Below, one piece after another: positions 14,542 through 27,400 of a stretch of 64,000 nt of DNA. Every line of letters begins with the position of its first letter. Within the stretch, counting starts at the first letter, position 1. Made by a program: the position numbers and the translations under genes. The stretch lies in assembly GCA_964247055.1 (NCBI GenBank), contig OZ176050.1, positions 10,912,001 through 10,976,000 of the forward strand, written 5' to 3'. The stretch is from Paragordius varius. Lineage: Eukaryota > Nematomorpha. The notes below the pieces were generated by a model, which saw only the letters and a program-made list of their open reading frames with translations, was not told where the DNA came from and searched no databases.

Positions 14542-14715
14542 ATGGCAAAAAAGAGTTTATTTTATACAATTTTAATTTTTTATATTATTATAATTTTATA
14601 TCTCTTAGCCGTGTCAAACGTGATGGAAACAGGTGCTAATATTCCAGCCATATGTGTACGTGGCATAAAAACGCTTAAAAATTATGTCAGAGATCCTACA
14701 TCTATGGAACATTGA
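14542..14715 (+). CDS. Possible small membrane or secreted peptide (57 aa), unrecognised
   Basis: I do not recognise this ORF. From ATG at 14542 it encodes MAKKSLFYTILIF, a long hydrophobic stretch (residues ~6-25), then a short polar tail ending VRDPTSMEH. A Lys-rich start plus one hydrophobic helix is the pattern of a signal peptide or single-pass membrane peptide. AATAAA-like sites follow at ~14727 and ~14781, which fits a short transcript. The frame is open 18 codons upstream of the ATG as well. It may be chance in AT-rich DNA, where hydrophobic codons are over-represented. Confidence 0.3.
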   Translation: MAKKSLFYTILIFYIIIILYLLAVSNVMETGANIPAICVRGIKTLKNYVRDPTSMEH

Positions 14716-15231
14716 TTATAGAAAAGCAATAAACAAAATTTTGGAATGAAACTTATTAATTGTTACTTTATATACAAACAAAAATAAATTATCAATGTCA
14801 GTGTTTCGGTTTCTTTATAAACTTACTTTAGTTATTTTTTGGAACCTAAAACAGCAAATTCCCCGTTAAATACCAAATTTATCCTCTACTATTTTGATTT
14901 ACCCTTAAATATGCAATCTCCCTTATAATCATTTCATATAATTAAATTGTGTTTTCTAGTCCAGAAACACATATTTTTTTAGGAATTTTAACTGTTTAAG
15001 GTGATATTGAAAGGTCAACTGTTAATTAGAAATGAGTTATGAGTTGGGATTGTTTAAGAATAATTTTAAAGCTAAACATATCAAAAGGTGGCAGTTTTAG
15101 GTTTCTTAATGTTTCTACTTTTTTTGAGTGAAATTTTTTTGACCTACGGAATTCGAGATAAAATTCTACACTTCAAGTTTTAATATGTTATCATACAGAA
15201 TTCGTGCAGTTTCCTCTTATGTTTTTAAAAT

Positions 15232-15680
15232 TTGAATCCATATACCACCCGAGAAAATTTTCAAGGGGAGAATAAGTTTTATATGTCTCATATTATCAAT
15301 GAAACAGCTCTGGCTTATCTCAATTTTAGGGCTTGGTATAGTGTAATAGCAAATTTTTGGTGGTTTAATATAATTAGTGGAGCATTATTCGCCCACCATA
15401 TTTCTTTTAATCCATTTAGGGGGTATATCATTATAAAATTTCTAAAAATAACGATGTTTATATTAAGTGCAGTCGTAGTCTTATGTCCTTACCAAATTTT
15501 GCAGCTCGTACAAACAACGTTTCAAAATTGACAGTTGTAAACTTAATTTATCAGGAATATCAACATACTCATTTAGTTTTGGGGGGTGATAGACTTAAAA
15601 AGTATCAACCTTCCTATTTAAAAAAAATGGATAGCGAATTCGGCGCACACCATAAGTATTTTTTTACTATAATAAGCTAA
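15232..15680 (+). other. Two overlapping unrecognised open frames
   Basis: Frames at 15232-15531 and 15483-15680 encode 99 and 65 residues. Both contain an unusual short phrase: GALFAHHISF in the first and SEFGAHHKYF in the second. Candidate splice sites exist (for example GT at about 15337 with AG near 15378), so this could be a multi-exon gene or a degraded transposon product. I could not assemble a convincing protein or name a family. Confidence 0.2.
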
Positions 15681-15728
15681 ATCTAAATCGATATAATAAT
15701 TTATTTCTACACTATAATAATTTTTGTA

Positions 15729-16233
15729 TACCATTTGCACTTCAAGTTGCTCCTTTTGTCATTGAAAACTTCAAGTTGGTTCTTGAACACTTCAAGTAGG
15801 TCCTTAAACATTTTGAGTTGATCCTTCAAAACTTTGAATTGGTCCTTAAATTTTTAACGTTTGGATTTAACCATATGTTCGCATTTTTTATTTTAATATT
15901 TTTTAATCTAGTTTTCTTTATATATTTATTGATTTAAATTTAATATTTTTCAACTAACCCACTTTTTTTGGCAAACTTTTTTTTAAAATGCTGTTGAAAT
16001 CTTCAATATTAAAATATTTTTTTATAAAATTAAAAAGTACACGGTTTATGAATGATAAAAGGCTGATATCGGTAGTTTAGATTAAAGAAAGACAAGAATA
16101 GGTTAAAAATGATAAAAAAGATGAATGATACATGGTTAGATTGATAAAGTTAAAAACAAAATTAAAATGAAGGACCAATTTGAAGTAGGACCAATGAACT
16201 GTTTAAGGACCAACTGAGTAAGTGCAAATGGTA
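15729..16233. mobile_element. MITE related to family 1, with repeated subterminal motif
   Basis: It starts TACCATTTGCACTTCAAGTT and ends with the reverse complement, GTGCAAATGGTA. Behind the left end the motif CTTCAAGTTGGTCCTTGAA recurs about five times in imperfect form (15738-15860), with inverted counterparts at the right end. The interior is AT-rich filler. The design (TA target, ends TACCATTT, repeated subterminal block) matches the four family 1 copies elsewhere. Confidence 0.65.
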
Positions 16234-17181
16234 GAGTTTCTCAAAACCTCATTCGCTTGTGCGCAAATGCAAAATTGTAATTCCGCTTTAATAAATTTTA
16301 ACAATAAAAATAAATACATTAATTTTTGCTAATAAGATGCGTATTTTTAGGAGTCCCTCATCTGACTGGAGGTTGCTTAATATATATCAAAAACGTTATT
16401 TTACATATAGTAAAAATAGAATTTATTAAAAAAAATCTATTTTAAAAAACGACCATATCTTTGAAATGAATTTTTCTTATAACTTATCAGTATGTTTTGC
16501 AACATAAGTAAGATATGTAAATTGGTAAAAAACTCTATATATTACATGATTGTAATCAAAGGTAAATAGAAAAAATCTCGGTGTAAAAAATATGGACGTC
16601 CTAACAAAAATATTTTCTAATTTGTACCATATTTTGATTATGCAAACTATTTGCTTTAAATCCAAAGTCGGTTATAAATTGATTTGAATATTATCAGGCC
16701 TGATCATCTGCTTATGGGTATAACAAGCTTTTAGCAATGAGGGTTTCTGTAGTTTTATATTTTTTATTTTTTAATGATTATCGGTTATGTTTTCTTAACC
16801 TTTTGATCACACAAGAATAAGGAAGGATTTAATATTTTGAAGCATAGTCTAATACTATTCGGACAATTTTAGGCTATTACCATTTAGTTTCAAGCTTATT
16901 AATAATTCATGTATTCCTTCGTTTCAAATAATCGCAATCGTAAAAACTTTTTTAGTGAGGAATCACGATGAAGATAACCAAATTAACATTTAAAAAGTTA
17001 TAGTCATGTATATCTAGAAATATATAGTGACAATATTTAATGTGTAACATAGAATTGTATGATTTGATAGTTACGGTCACAACTTTTAACTCAGTTTCTT
17101 TAAGCAACGTTTAGTTTCAGTGATGAGGAGATAAATTTTAATTTTTTTATAAATAATAGGACAGGTACAAATAACACACAC

Positions 17182-17243
<62 letters not shown>

Positions 17244-17534
17244 AATAATTTTTACAAAAGCATAATTTATTAGCGCACTCTAGTTATATTTATTAATATT
17301 AACACTTATATATTCTATAAATATAAATATATATTATTGGAATAATATTTGAGTTATTAAGATATTACACCATTTTCAAGGGGACAAAAGAAATAAATAT
17401 ATATGTCAATTAAGATCATAATTGCAATTGTTCTACAATTACGCTATTTTGCGTAAAAGTTGTAGATTAAGTTAGTGGTTAATATCACCTTGATGTGCTG
17501 CCAAAAATCTAAGAATAATTTTTATATAAATATA
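16234..17534. other. Non-coding stretch downstream of AMFR, with a (TA)n tract
   Basis: No gene seen. A dinucleotide TA microsatellite occupies about 17183-17241. The right end should contain the AMFR 3' untranslated region. Confidence 0.45.
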
Positions 17535-18365
17535 TTATAAAATATTGTCAAATATGGTTATTATTATTACTTCATAATTAATATCTTCAACGCTAAAACA
17601 TAGATTGACTTAAATTTTATTGAATTCCATATATAAAAAAAATTTTTTTGAAAAATATAAGGAATAAAACATACTTTCGAGCTCGCTGAAGCATTTCTCT
17701 TTTTCTAAGGGTCAGCAACGTTTCTCGCATTTCTGAATTTGAATCAAACCTCCCTTTATATGTTATAAATGGACTGTTCTCCCTAAACAACACATAATTA
17801 ATATTGGCAAAAATATTCAAGAATAATGAGTTAATTTGTTTGATATTTGGTACAAATGTTGCAAATATAAAAAACAATATATTTTTAGGAATTGGATAAA
17901 AAAGGATGTAATTATTAATTTTATTCTGCCTTTGTATTTCAAGCATATATTTTTATTTATATAATATAATTGTGTAAATTCTGTGATAATCAAACTTATT
18001 TAAACGTGAATTTTTCTTTAACAGGAGTAAAGTTTGTCAAACTTAAAAGATAGAACAAATTTAAACTATTTAAATTAAAATTGGATTCACAAAAAAAATC
18101 TCAACTCTTTCCATTATTTAACCTCTAGATTTACAAGTGTTTTAAGGCTATCAAATTATGGGTTAGCAGACCACTGTGACAACTGTCTACTAGAGACATT
18201 TACAGACTTCACAAAGTCAATTTAATGTTATAGTCTTTACGCATTTAAAAAATGTTACAAATATTTATTTGGCGAAAAACTCGTAAATAAAAAAAATAAC
18301 ATAATTTTCGACCTCCGTATGGAAAATCAGAGATAGCCGTTTGTTACGGATTATAACTATAAAAC

Positions 18366-18409
<44 letters not shown>

Positions 18410-21400
18410 GCATAATCCGTACATTAAAATATTATACTAATCATTCATTTTTGTTTGGAAAAATATCAAGACGCGTTTTTTTGTGGACAATGTCTGCTTA
18501 ACTCTTAACTTGTAATAATGATTAATGTTTGAAAAATATGTTACCTGGTAACTGGATGTTTATTTTCACTCTCAGTGAATGGTAATTTTGCTTTAGATGT
18601 TGATGCTATATTATCAGCATTATCATTCGGTTGTGATACTCTGTTAGGTAGTGAAGAATTTGATTTGCTTTGATTATCGTTGGAAAAGTCATCTTTTTTA
18701 TTCATAATTTTATCCCCGAAATAATGAGAAAACCCTTCCTTAACATTAATTGTAGAAAATGGATTTTTGGATTGCACATTATCCTTTTCCACGGATTTCG
18801 TTGCGCGAGTAGGACATTCCTTTGTAATTTGGTTTGATGTGTCATAATTTTTGAAGACTGAGAAGACCATATGAATATAAACATAATAATAGCATTATAT
18901 TTGATGTGAGATAGTCATAAAAATATTATTTAAATTATTTTAACGATGTGGAGATCGCCGTAAAATACAATGTAAAATAAAATATAAGCTATTGATTCCC
19001 AAATTTTCGCTCTAAAGCATGGGTGCCCATCACGCGGTCCGCGAATAATTTGGGTATCCATAAATTATAATAATATGCTCAAAAAATCTTAATAAAATTT
19101 ATATTTTTTAAATAATTTACAAAATAAATCTATTCTATTAGCAAACTAGAAAAAATGCTATATTGTGTTTATTTTACACATTTAGGTTTGAAATTTAAAA
19201 AATTATTGTTAAATGTCCATATATTTTTCGAATAGGTCCGGCGTTTTTTTATTTAAAAATGCTGCCCGCGTAGCCATTTGTGTGGAACACACCTGCTCTA
19301 AAGGCATCCTCATGAGAATCAGTTTGTATAAGAATATAAATAATATTATCAAATATCACTATGTGCGCACAAAGCCTACTGAATTAGAAGAAAAAACTTA
19401 GTCAATTTATTGGGTTTGGTGTTGATTTTTTACCTATTAAAAAATATTTCTAATAACAAACATGAAATCCGGCAAAAACTATGGTAAAAATGATTTTACA
19501 GGAATTGCATTTGAATAAATACAATAGCCCAAAATGTAAAAGCTCACAATAAAAGCTCTAAAATAATTAAACTATTTATTTAATTTTGATTATATTTTTA
19601 TAATAGTTTTTTGCCCTTTTTGGGTTTAGTGGAATGGAGTTATTTGTTCTTTGCAGGAGCCTAGAATGACTAGTCTATTACAATATTTATTGGATAATCT
19701 TGTTTTTCTCGAATAAATCATAAATCAACACCAAACTTAATAATTAATTGAAATTTTATTTTTATAATACAATATGCTTTGTGTGCACATATATAATATT
19801 TGATAACACTGGACAACAAATTTTTCTGCCATTCGAGTTTTTTGAATTTTCTGATATTTAGTATCATTTTAACAGAAAATCTGAAATAAAAATTATAACT
19901 CGTTGGAAGAATTTTGTATAATTTGATTTTTTTGATTATGCGCCCTCTTTATCAAAATTTTACTAAAAAATATTTTTCTTTCAAAATATACAAGTAATGC
20001 CCATTTGTAATATATCATTCGAAAGAGTAATAAAAACTCTATAAAATGCATACTAATATGTATTACATCGACACTTAATATTGGACACAAATAGCGACAA
20101 ACGCGCGAAGCGAGAGCATTTTTTTTAATTATTATATTTTTAAAACTAATGGATGAAAATAGCTCAAACTTTGTTTAGATGGTGATGAATGTCCAAAAAA
20201 GATAACACAAGAAAGTTTTTTTGATTAAAACATTTTTTTATTGCTTTTATGTCTCTCAAAACAGCCATTTTTAGGTTTTTTGTTTTTAAAAAACTACCAT
20301 CTCATCAATATTAATTTATTTTCTTTATAATGCTGATAATTTCGAAATTTTAAAGACAAAAACAAAGTTTAAGGTATTTTTGATCTTTTATAGCCATTAT
20401 GGAATAAATTTACAGTTATAACTATGCATTTTAGTATCCACTAGGTAAAATATTTATGATAATAATAATTTTTATTAAAAAAGCAAGCCAAAAGCTTTTT
20501 CAAACATTTTTTTAAAATTAAATACTAATATAACCCTAATAATTATATTAAAATAATTTATATGATTTTCAAATTAGTTTGTCTGTGAAAATTCTTGACT
20601 TATTTAAGGATTGAAAATTTCGACCATTTAAATCCAAATAACTTTTACATCCGATTGATTTAAATGACTTACTACCATTTAAAAGATGCAGTTTTTTGCG
20701 CTCTTACGAATGATATAAAATACATGGCTTCATATATAAAACATTTAATTTTCGAAATTTCGAGTTTAATGTTAAATCGGGACCAAAAATTATCGATAAA
20801 CTCTAATATAAAAAAATTCTTCCATGCTAGACCAATTTTCTTTTCAGATATACTAATTATGTACTTTAATGAAATAAATTTTAAATTTACAAGAATGGCA
20901 GTTAAAAAAAGTTAAAATTTGTTGTCTAGTGTAATTTATATTACAGTAGCGTATGGCATAAAACAATATTTGTCCATATAACGATTTAAAATATTTTTTC
21001 AAAAAACAAGGGGACATTCATTATGGATATGTGTATATACGACTAGGCTTGTTTTTATAAAAATACATTTTTTTTATTCTTTTATGGATTAATATTGTTT
21101 TATGCTATACTCTACTGTGAGAGAATTAAGGACATTTGGTTGGCACATTTGGTATAAAAGTTTTTTTGTGAAATACAGCATATTTAAAAATGTTTTTTAT
21201 TGAAAAATTATTGAATGTTAATGAATACTCAGAGGAAAATGAAGCAACCATACCAAAAATTCAACAAATTAATACATCTTCTAGAAATGTATTACAGGAT
21301 ATATCCAGTATTTATTAATATAATTAAATTTTAGATAACGTTACTAGTAAAAGATTGGATGATGGGAAAACTACAAAAAGGATTAAAAAATCTAAAAGTT

Positions 21401-24400
21401 TTGCAACAATTTATAATAATGTTTTTAGAAAATTATTTTTGGACCACCGAAAAAATTAACGAGGCATATCGAATTTATTCTAAGCCAAATTTTTACGAAT
21501 ATTCAGTAGCAGATGTAGCCACTGTATTGGGGTTAAGACAACAGCATATTCATAAATTTTTGAGATATCTCCGGAATGATAATGAATTTACGGTAGAAAA
21601 AAAGGGCCCAAAATGTAAATGGAATGATCCAAATTCACTTGGTATTGTTAGAAAAATTGTTGATCAAGACAGGCATATCACCTACAAAGGTATATTAAGC
21701 CGCCTTCCAGCTGAGGTTAAGATTGGAAGGTCAACTTTAATCAAAATATTAAAGAGTATTAATTACAATAAAAAACGAATGATTAACAAAGTTCCAATCA
21801 ATTGAAATTTCACCTAGAACTATAGCAACAAGGTATTTAGTTTAGTTTATATTTTTTAGATATAAATAATAATTACGAGCTCTAAAAGCAAATAATATCT
21901 TGAGAAAAGGATGTTTTATCTTCATGAAACAGAATTTGATTTTAAAGCCTTATCGACATGTCCAGTTGATAAACAATGTTACCTTTAAAGAAAATGAAAG
22001 TAACTTCAAAAAAAGATATAAAAATAATTTCTGTTAAAATAAATTACAAAAATATAAGTTTGTTGTGCCTTATAGACATTTGATCATTGAATACCGAATA
22101 AAAGAAGTTTAAAGTAAAAATATAGAAGTTTCTAGAAAAATACAACATAAATCCTATTTTCAAAGAGACTACCCTATTCTTACCAATTGAATTAATTTGA
22201 AACTTGGTTAAAAACAACAATTAGGAAAATCCATCGAATACGTAAATTAGTCATTTAAAAAGCATTATGAAAATTCTCATAAAATTTTGGCAGTATATGT
22301 CTTATACAGAAAAAAGATTTACCTAATAAAAATGCATATGGAATTATATATCAAATATTATGTAACTTATCGCATTCAAAATATTATTCGAATTTTACAA
22401 TTATTTCACAACAGTATTATTAATAAATATATATATTCATTACTGTAATATACTGGTTTTTGATATTTGTTGCAAAATTATGAAAGAGTTAATTTTTGGA
22501 TAGTAAGCAAGCTCTTTTATCCAATCGTTTTCTGTAGAAAAATCATTAGTCTAGTCTATTAACTCTGAAAATAATGTAACTGGATTGATGAGGATGGCAT
22601 GGAATAATGCTGTAAATTTCATTTGACTGCAGATGTAATCCACTCTTTTTGATACCCGTGTTAAAGTGAGTACTCTATGATTTCATTTGATTGGTATGAT
22701 TGCAGTTTTACAGTATTGGGGAAAAAGCGTAAGTTTTAGGTAGGTGGGCAACATAGCCTTATACGTAGAGAAATGGCGATCCGAATATATAGAGAGAAAA
22801 TTAAAGTTGAAAATTTTTTGTAGCAACTTTTGTACGGATTATATTAATTGTTAGCTATTTCCCTTGTTAAAACTATATGCAAAAGAGGTAAGGAATTTTT
22901 CTAATAATCTTCTTTTGTAAATTTTAGATGTGACTCATTTAAAGCTCGGAATAAATTGTGTTGATTCGCGCTTAGCTAAAAATATGTCATCCATATCTTC
23001 TGGAAATTATATGTAATTATCTTTTAAGAATTGTTATTCTACTTAGGCATAATTGCCTGATGGGGCTTTAAGGTCGCATGTAAAAAAAGAGGATGAATAG
23101 AAAAATTCTTCCTTTTTTGGAGATATTTAACAAGGGAAAAAATGATAATAAGTTTCAAAAAAATGTTCAACTTTAGTTTCCTGTCTATAAATTCGAATCG
23201 CCCTTCCTCTTAAAAATACAAATATACCAAACAAATTAAATCGTACAGTACTTACTACAACAAGGCTATCAAAAAGAGTGATTACATCATCCGTAAACAA
23301 AATTTTGAGCAACATGACTCCCGTGAAAAAAAATCTCAACAGCATTTTTCTATGCCATCCCAATCCTGTTATAGTTTCACAGTCACCAGATAAAACTAGT
23401 GATTTTTGTACCGAAAACAATTGTATGAAATATGCTTAGCTACCATATAGGCCAACATTCAAAAATCTCGGGAATATTTTAAAAAAGCAAGATGACCTAA
23501 GAATGATTTATAAACCTAATACAAATGTTTTAAAGATAGTAAATTCTAGAGAATAGAAAAAAATATAGTGTATTGAACAAAATGCAAGAAATACACCGCA
23601 ACATGTAAAAGCCAGTCAAAACAAAGAATTACTGTAAGATATATGGAGCATCAAACAGTAAAAATTCGGCTATTTTTCTACATTACATAGATAACATTCA
23701 TACACAAATACACTTAAGCCATGGAAATAATACAGGTCGAGTTAAAAAAGGTAGCTTTTATTTATGCAGAGTTCAAAGTGTGTTTAGACGTGAAAAAAGA
23801 AGAAACACTGTAAATTAAATTCTCAACTAAAAACCATCATATTTTTAATCAAAAGCCATTATAAAGCCAAGATATTAAATTTTTAATAATTTAATAATAA
23901 TATTTTAATTTGTTTTATTTACATATTTCTTTGTGATTTTGCCTATATAAGCATGCTGTTATATCATGCTTTTATTAATTTTTTTATATTAATTATTGTG
24001 TTATATATAGTTTTTTCCTAACTAAATCTCCTGACGATGTCCATGACAAAAATTTGAGAATCGTTAAATTATCATATTTTACGGCGATCTCCACATCGTT
24101 ACATTAAAAACTATCGTCGTTACCCACTCAATATTATTTATATTGTTTATAATTTGTTAAAAACTTTTTATATTTTATGTAATTAACAATGGACATTATC
24201 TGACCTAATAAATTATTAGTAGAACCGGTTTTAATTTCCTCTATTTATGATTATTGAAAATAATTAGATCGGCATATTTACTTCATTGTAATACTATATC
24301 CAAAGCCGAAACACAATTTATAGTATTCAATCTTTGGCAAAAAACCCAAAATAGGATTAAAATTAAAATGGATATAAAAAGATTATACCATTTCCATTTA

Positions 24401-27400
24401 TGGTGGGATTGGCCCCATCCTCATCTTCAGTTAGAGATTCCTCCATACTATTTTCATCACTGCTTTCAATATCACCTAAAATAGTTGATTCATCATGGCT
24501 ATTATTATTATTGTTGTGCAAATAATTAACATTCCTGACATTTATGTTTGGGTTGATTGTGTTTAGAAATGAAAGTGAATGCTTATGAGTATTTATTAGG
24601 GTCGTCGTATTCAGATTTGAAACAATGTTGGGATCATTAATCAAGTTTTCAGCATTAGTCCTTTTTCTCCTTCTACGTAAAGATTGTGTGTTGTTAGAGT
24701 CTCCCCCGGCCAAATTGTAAAACTGGTGGTTATTGCTACCAACATTATCATTATTAGACTCATCTTCTATATCGTAGCCAGGTATAATGGTAGAGAGGGG
24801 GCCCTCTAAAATATTTTCTATGGTTCGGTCTACGGACCAAGTTACGGTCAAATCATCTCGAATACGCGATAAGGGTATGTTTGGGAAAATGTCGGATACT
24901 TGGCGAACCTAAAAAAACAATATAGTTTTAAATATCATTTTAACAAAAGGATCCAAAATCGTTCTATGAATATGAAACAGTTAATTTATTCTCCTAATAT
25001 TAACTTTACTTATAAAACTTGGGGATTAAACAAAACTAATGAAGCGAAACTCCTAACTAGTGAAAACCGAATACTCAAAAACTGCTCCCGTACATCATAT
25101 GTATATCAACTTTTATTAATAAACCAATAAATCGATCACATAATCCAAATCAATAGATTGCGTCTCTACAGGAATATTTAAAAAAGAGACGCAACCCCTC
25201 TTTAATATTAAAAATATTAATTTGATAGAAGAAAGGTACGACAACTCTTATCTCATAATCATATATTCAAAACTAAATTTTGAATTGTCTAAAACATTTT
25301 TAAGAATAAAATCATTTCATTAGAATTTACCCATGTTAGCCGATTGGTATTACAGAGGTGAATAAAATAAACAAATTTAAATGTTGTAGGATAGCATAAA
25401 TTGTTTAATTTTATTCCCTACCGATACGCTGTTTGCCGATTGACCAAAAATAATGTAAATTGGCCAACAATCTAGTGAATCATGTGAATCAACTTTCAAT
25501 AAAAACAGTTACAAAATTTAATTCATGTAAAAAGTTTCATTCATGCTCATCATCTTTAATGCAACAAATATATTATTTAAATCTGATCTACTAATAGAAA
25601 TTTTTATCAGAATACATTTATCCTCCCACTCCAAAATTTATATATATTTCATCTATGCCTCTTTCGAACATTTAAATATTTGGCCCAAATTAATAAGTTA
25701 GGATTAGCAAAAAAGATTACAAATACCATATTATCCATGATGTAAGATGTAACCGATGACAAAGAATTCGAAGAGGTGCTATTTGAAGTTTCATTGGTAA
25801 TAGGTGGTGGTTGAGAAGGAAATGAGTTTGTGATATTATTTGAAGTAGAGCTATTTACCGCATTTGTTGTATTTGTTGCATTATGGGTTAATGGTGTATT
25901 TGGTTGAGATATTCTAAGGTGTGATACATGAAGCGATATTGAAGGTAACCAACTTATGTATCGTGAAGCTAAAAAAATAAATATATGTATAAAAAATGAT
26001 AAAAAATAAAATAGATTAACATAAAGACCATGACATAAAAAGTGTATGCTTACATAAATGTCTTGTCTACTTTTAGAGTTATAAAATGAAAAATCTGTTT
26101 TAAGTTATTTTTGATAAATTATTTAGGTTAATAAACATTTAGCCTTTGAGGTTAGAATTTTAAAACACTAATTTTACAATATTAATTGATGAAGTAGCTA
26201 ACAACTCTACTACAATATGCTAAAAAAAAGTGTCCAGGTAGTTTTGCATGTTTATCAATGATAATGATAGGTAAACATGATTGATTTTAAATAATTAATA
26301 TTGAATTCAAAAAAGACATATAATTCAGATATGGTGTCAAAAAATAGTAAATAAAATTTACCATCGAAATGAAAGAATTGATTAACACGTCTAATTTGAG
26401 GCGAGGAAGTAGTTGTTACAGGAATTGTACCAATAGGCATTGTTGCACCTATCATGCGCAATTATAGTTCAAATATTAATTGCATTTTTAAATTTAATAA
26501 AACATAGAAAATTATTTAGTATTAGGAAACATTTGTGCATAAACATTTTTTAAAATATAAATAAGGACATAATGTTGACGTAAATGATTATACCATTTAC
26601 AATTAAGACTCTTGAACAATTCAAATTCACCCTCATACAATTCAAATGCACCCTCAAATAAATTATATGTTCTTTAAGATTAAAAATTACCTATATTTTT
26701 AAAAAATAAAATTTTATTTAAAATCAAAATGATACCAAAAAATAAATAAACTAACTATAAAGATATATTTTATATTAATAAGGAGTTATATTAGCTCAAA
26801 AACACAAAATTTATTTTTAGGGTGAATTTGAATTGTTCATGGGTGAACTTGAACTGTAAATGGTATATCTATCTAAATTAAAATTTACTAATGTCATATA
26901 TAATATCAAAAAGATTAAAAGCTTAAAATAAGGATAGCCATATAAACTAACATGCAAAGCCATTAATAAACAAAAAAACCATTTTGAATTTCAGTATCCA
27001 ATGTAGTAGGACTCAAATTTGTATCAAGACCATCTGTTAAAATTCGATCGTTTTCGAGTGCGGTTGCATTATTTTGCGTGTTTGGAGTGATGGGTGGGAT
27101 AGCATTTATGGTTACATTATTACTAAGCGATGCTGAAAGATTAAACAGGGAATCAAGGAGGAAAAATATGAGTCTTTGACATGCTGTATTCAACCAACCC
27201 AAAATGGTATCGATAAAGTAGAAAAAAAAATTGTTAAAAGATCTATTATTATTGTTATTAGTTATATTATTATTAATGTTAATGTTATCATTATTAACAT
27301 GTCTGTCTGTAGCTAGTGTTTCTAAAAGATTTTCTTCAAGCACATTATTATTGTTACCAATATCATTAGGCGGAGTTTGAATAGGACGATTGAGGTGTGC

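Noticed and set aside
17183-17241. (TA)n runs as promoters or origins
   Set aside because: Similar runs occur at 18.4, 35.4, 40.7, 52.7, 57.3 and 60.2 kb without relation to gene starts; they are plain microsatellites or LINE tails.
23127-23420. 97-codon minus-strand open frame in the AMFR intron
   Set aside because: Hydrophobic, no recognisable domain, no clear splice partners, and located among transposon remains; length is unremarkable for AT-rich DNA.
24010-24060. CTGACGA followed by a short TGTC/GACA hairpin as a third hammerhead
   Set aside because: The second core box is not preserved and no closing stems were found, so the resemblance is too weak to call.
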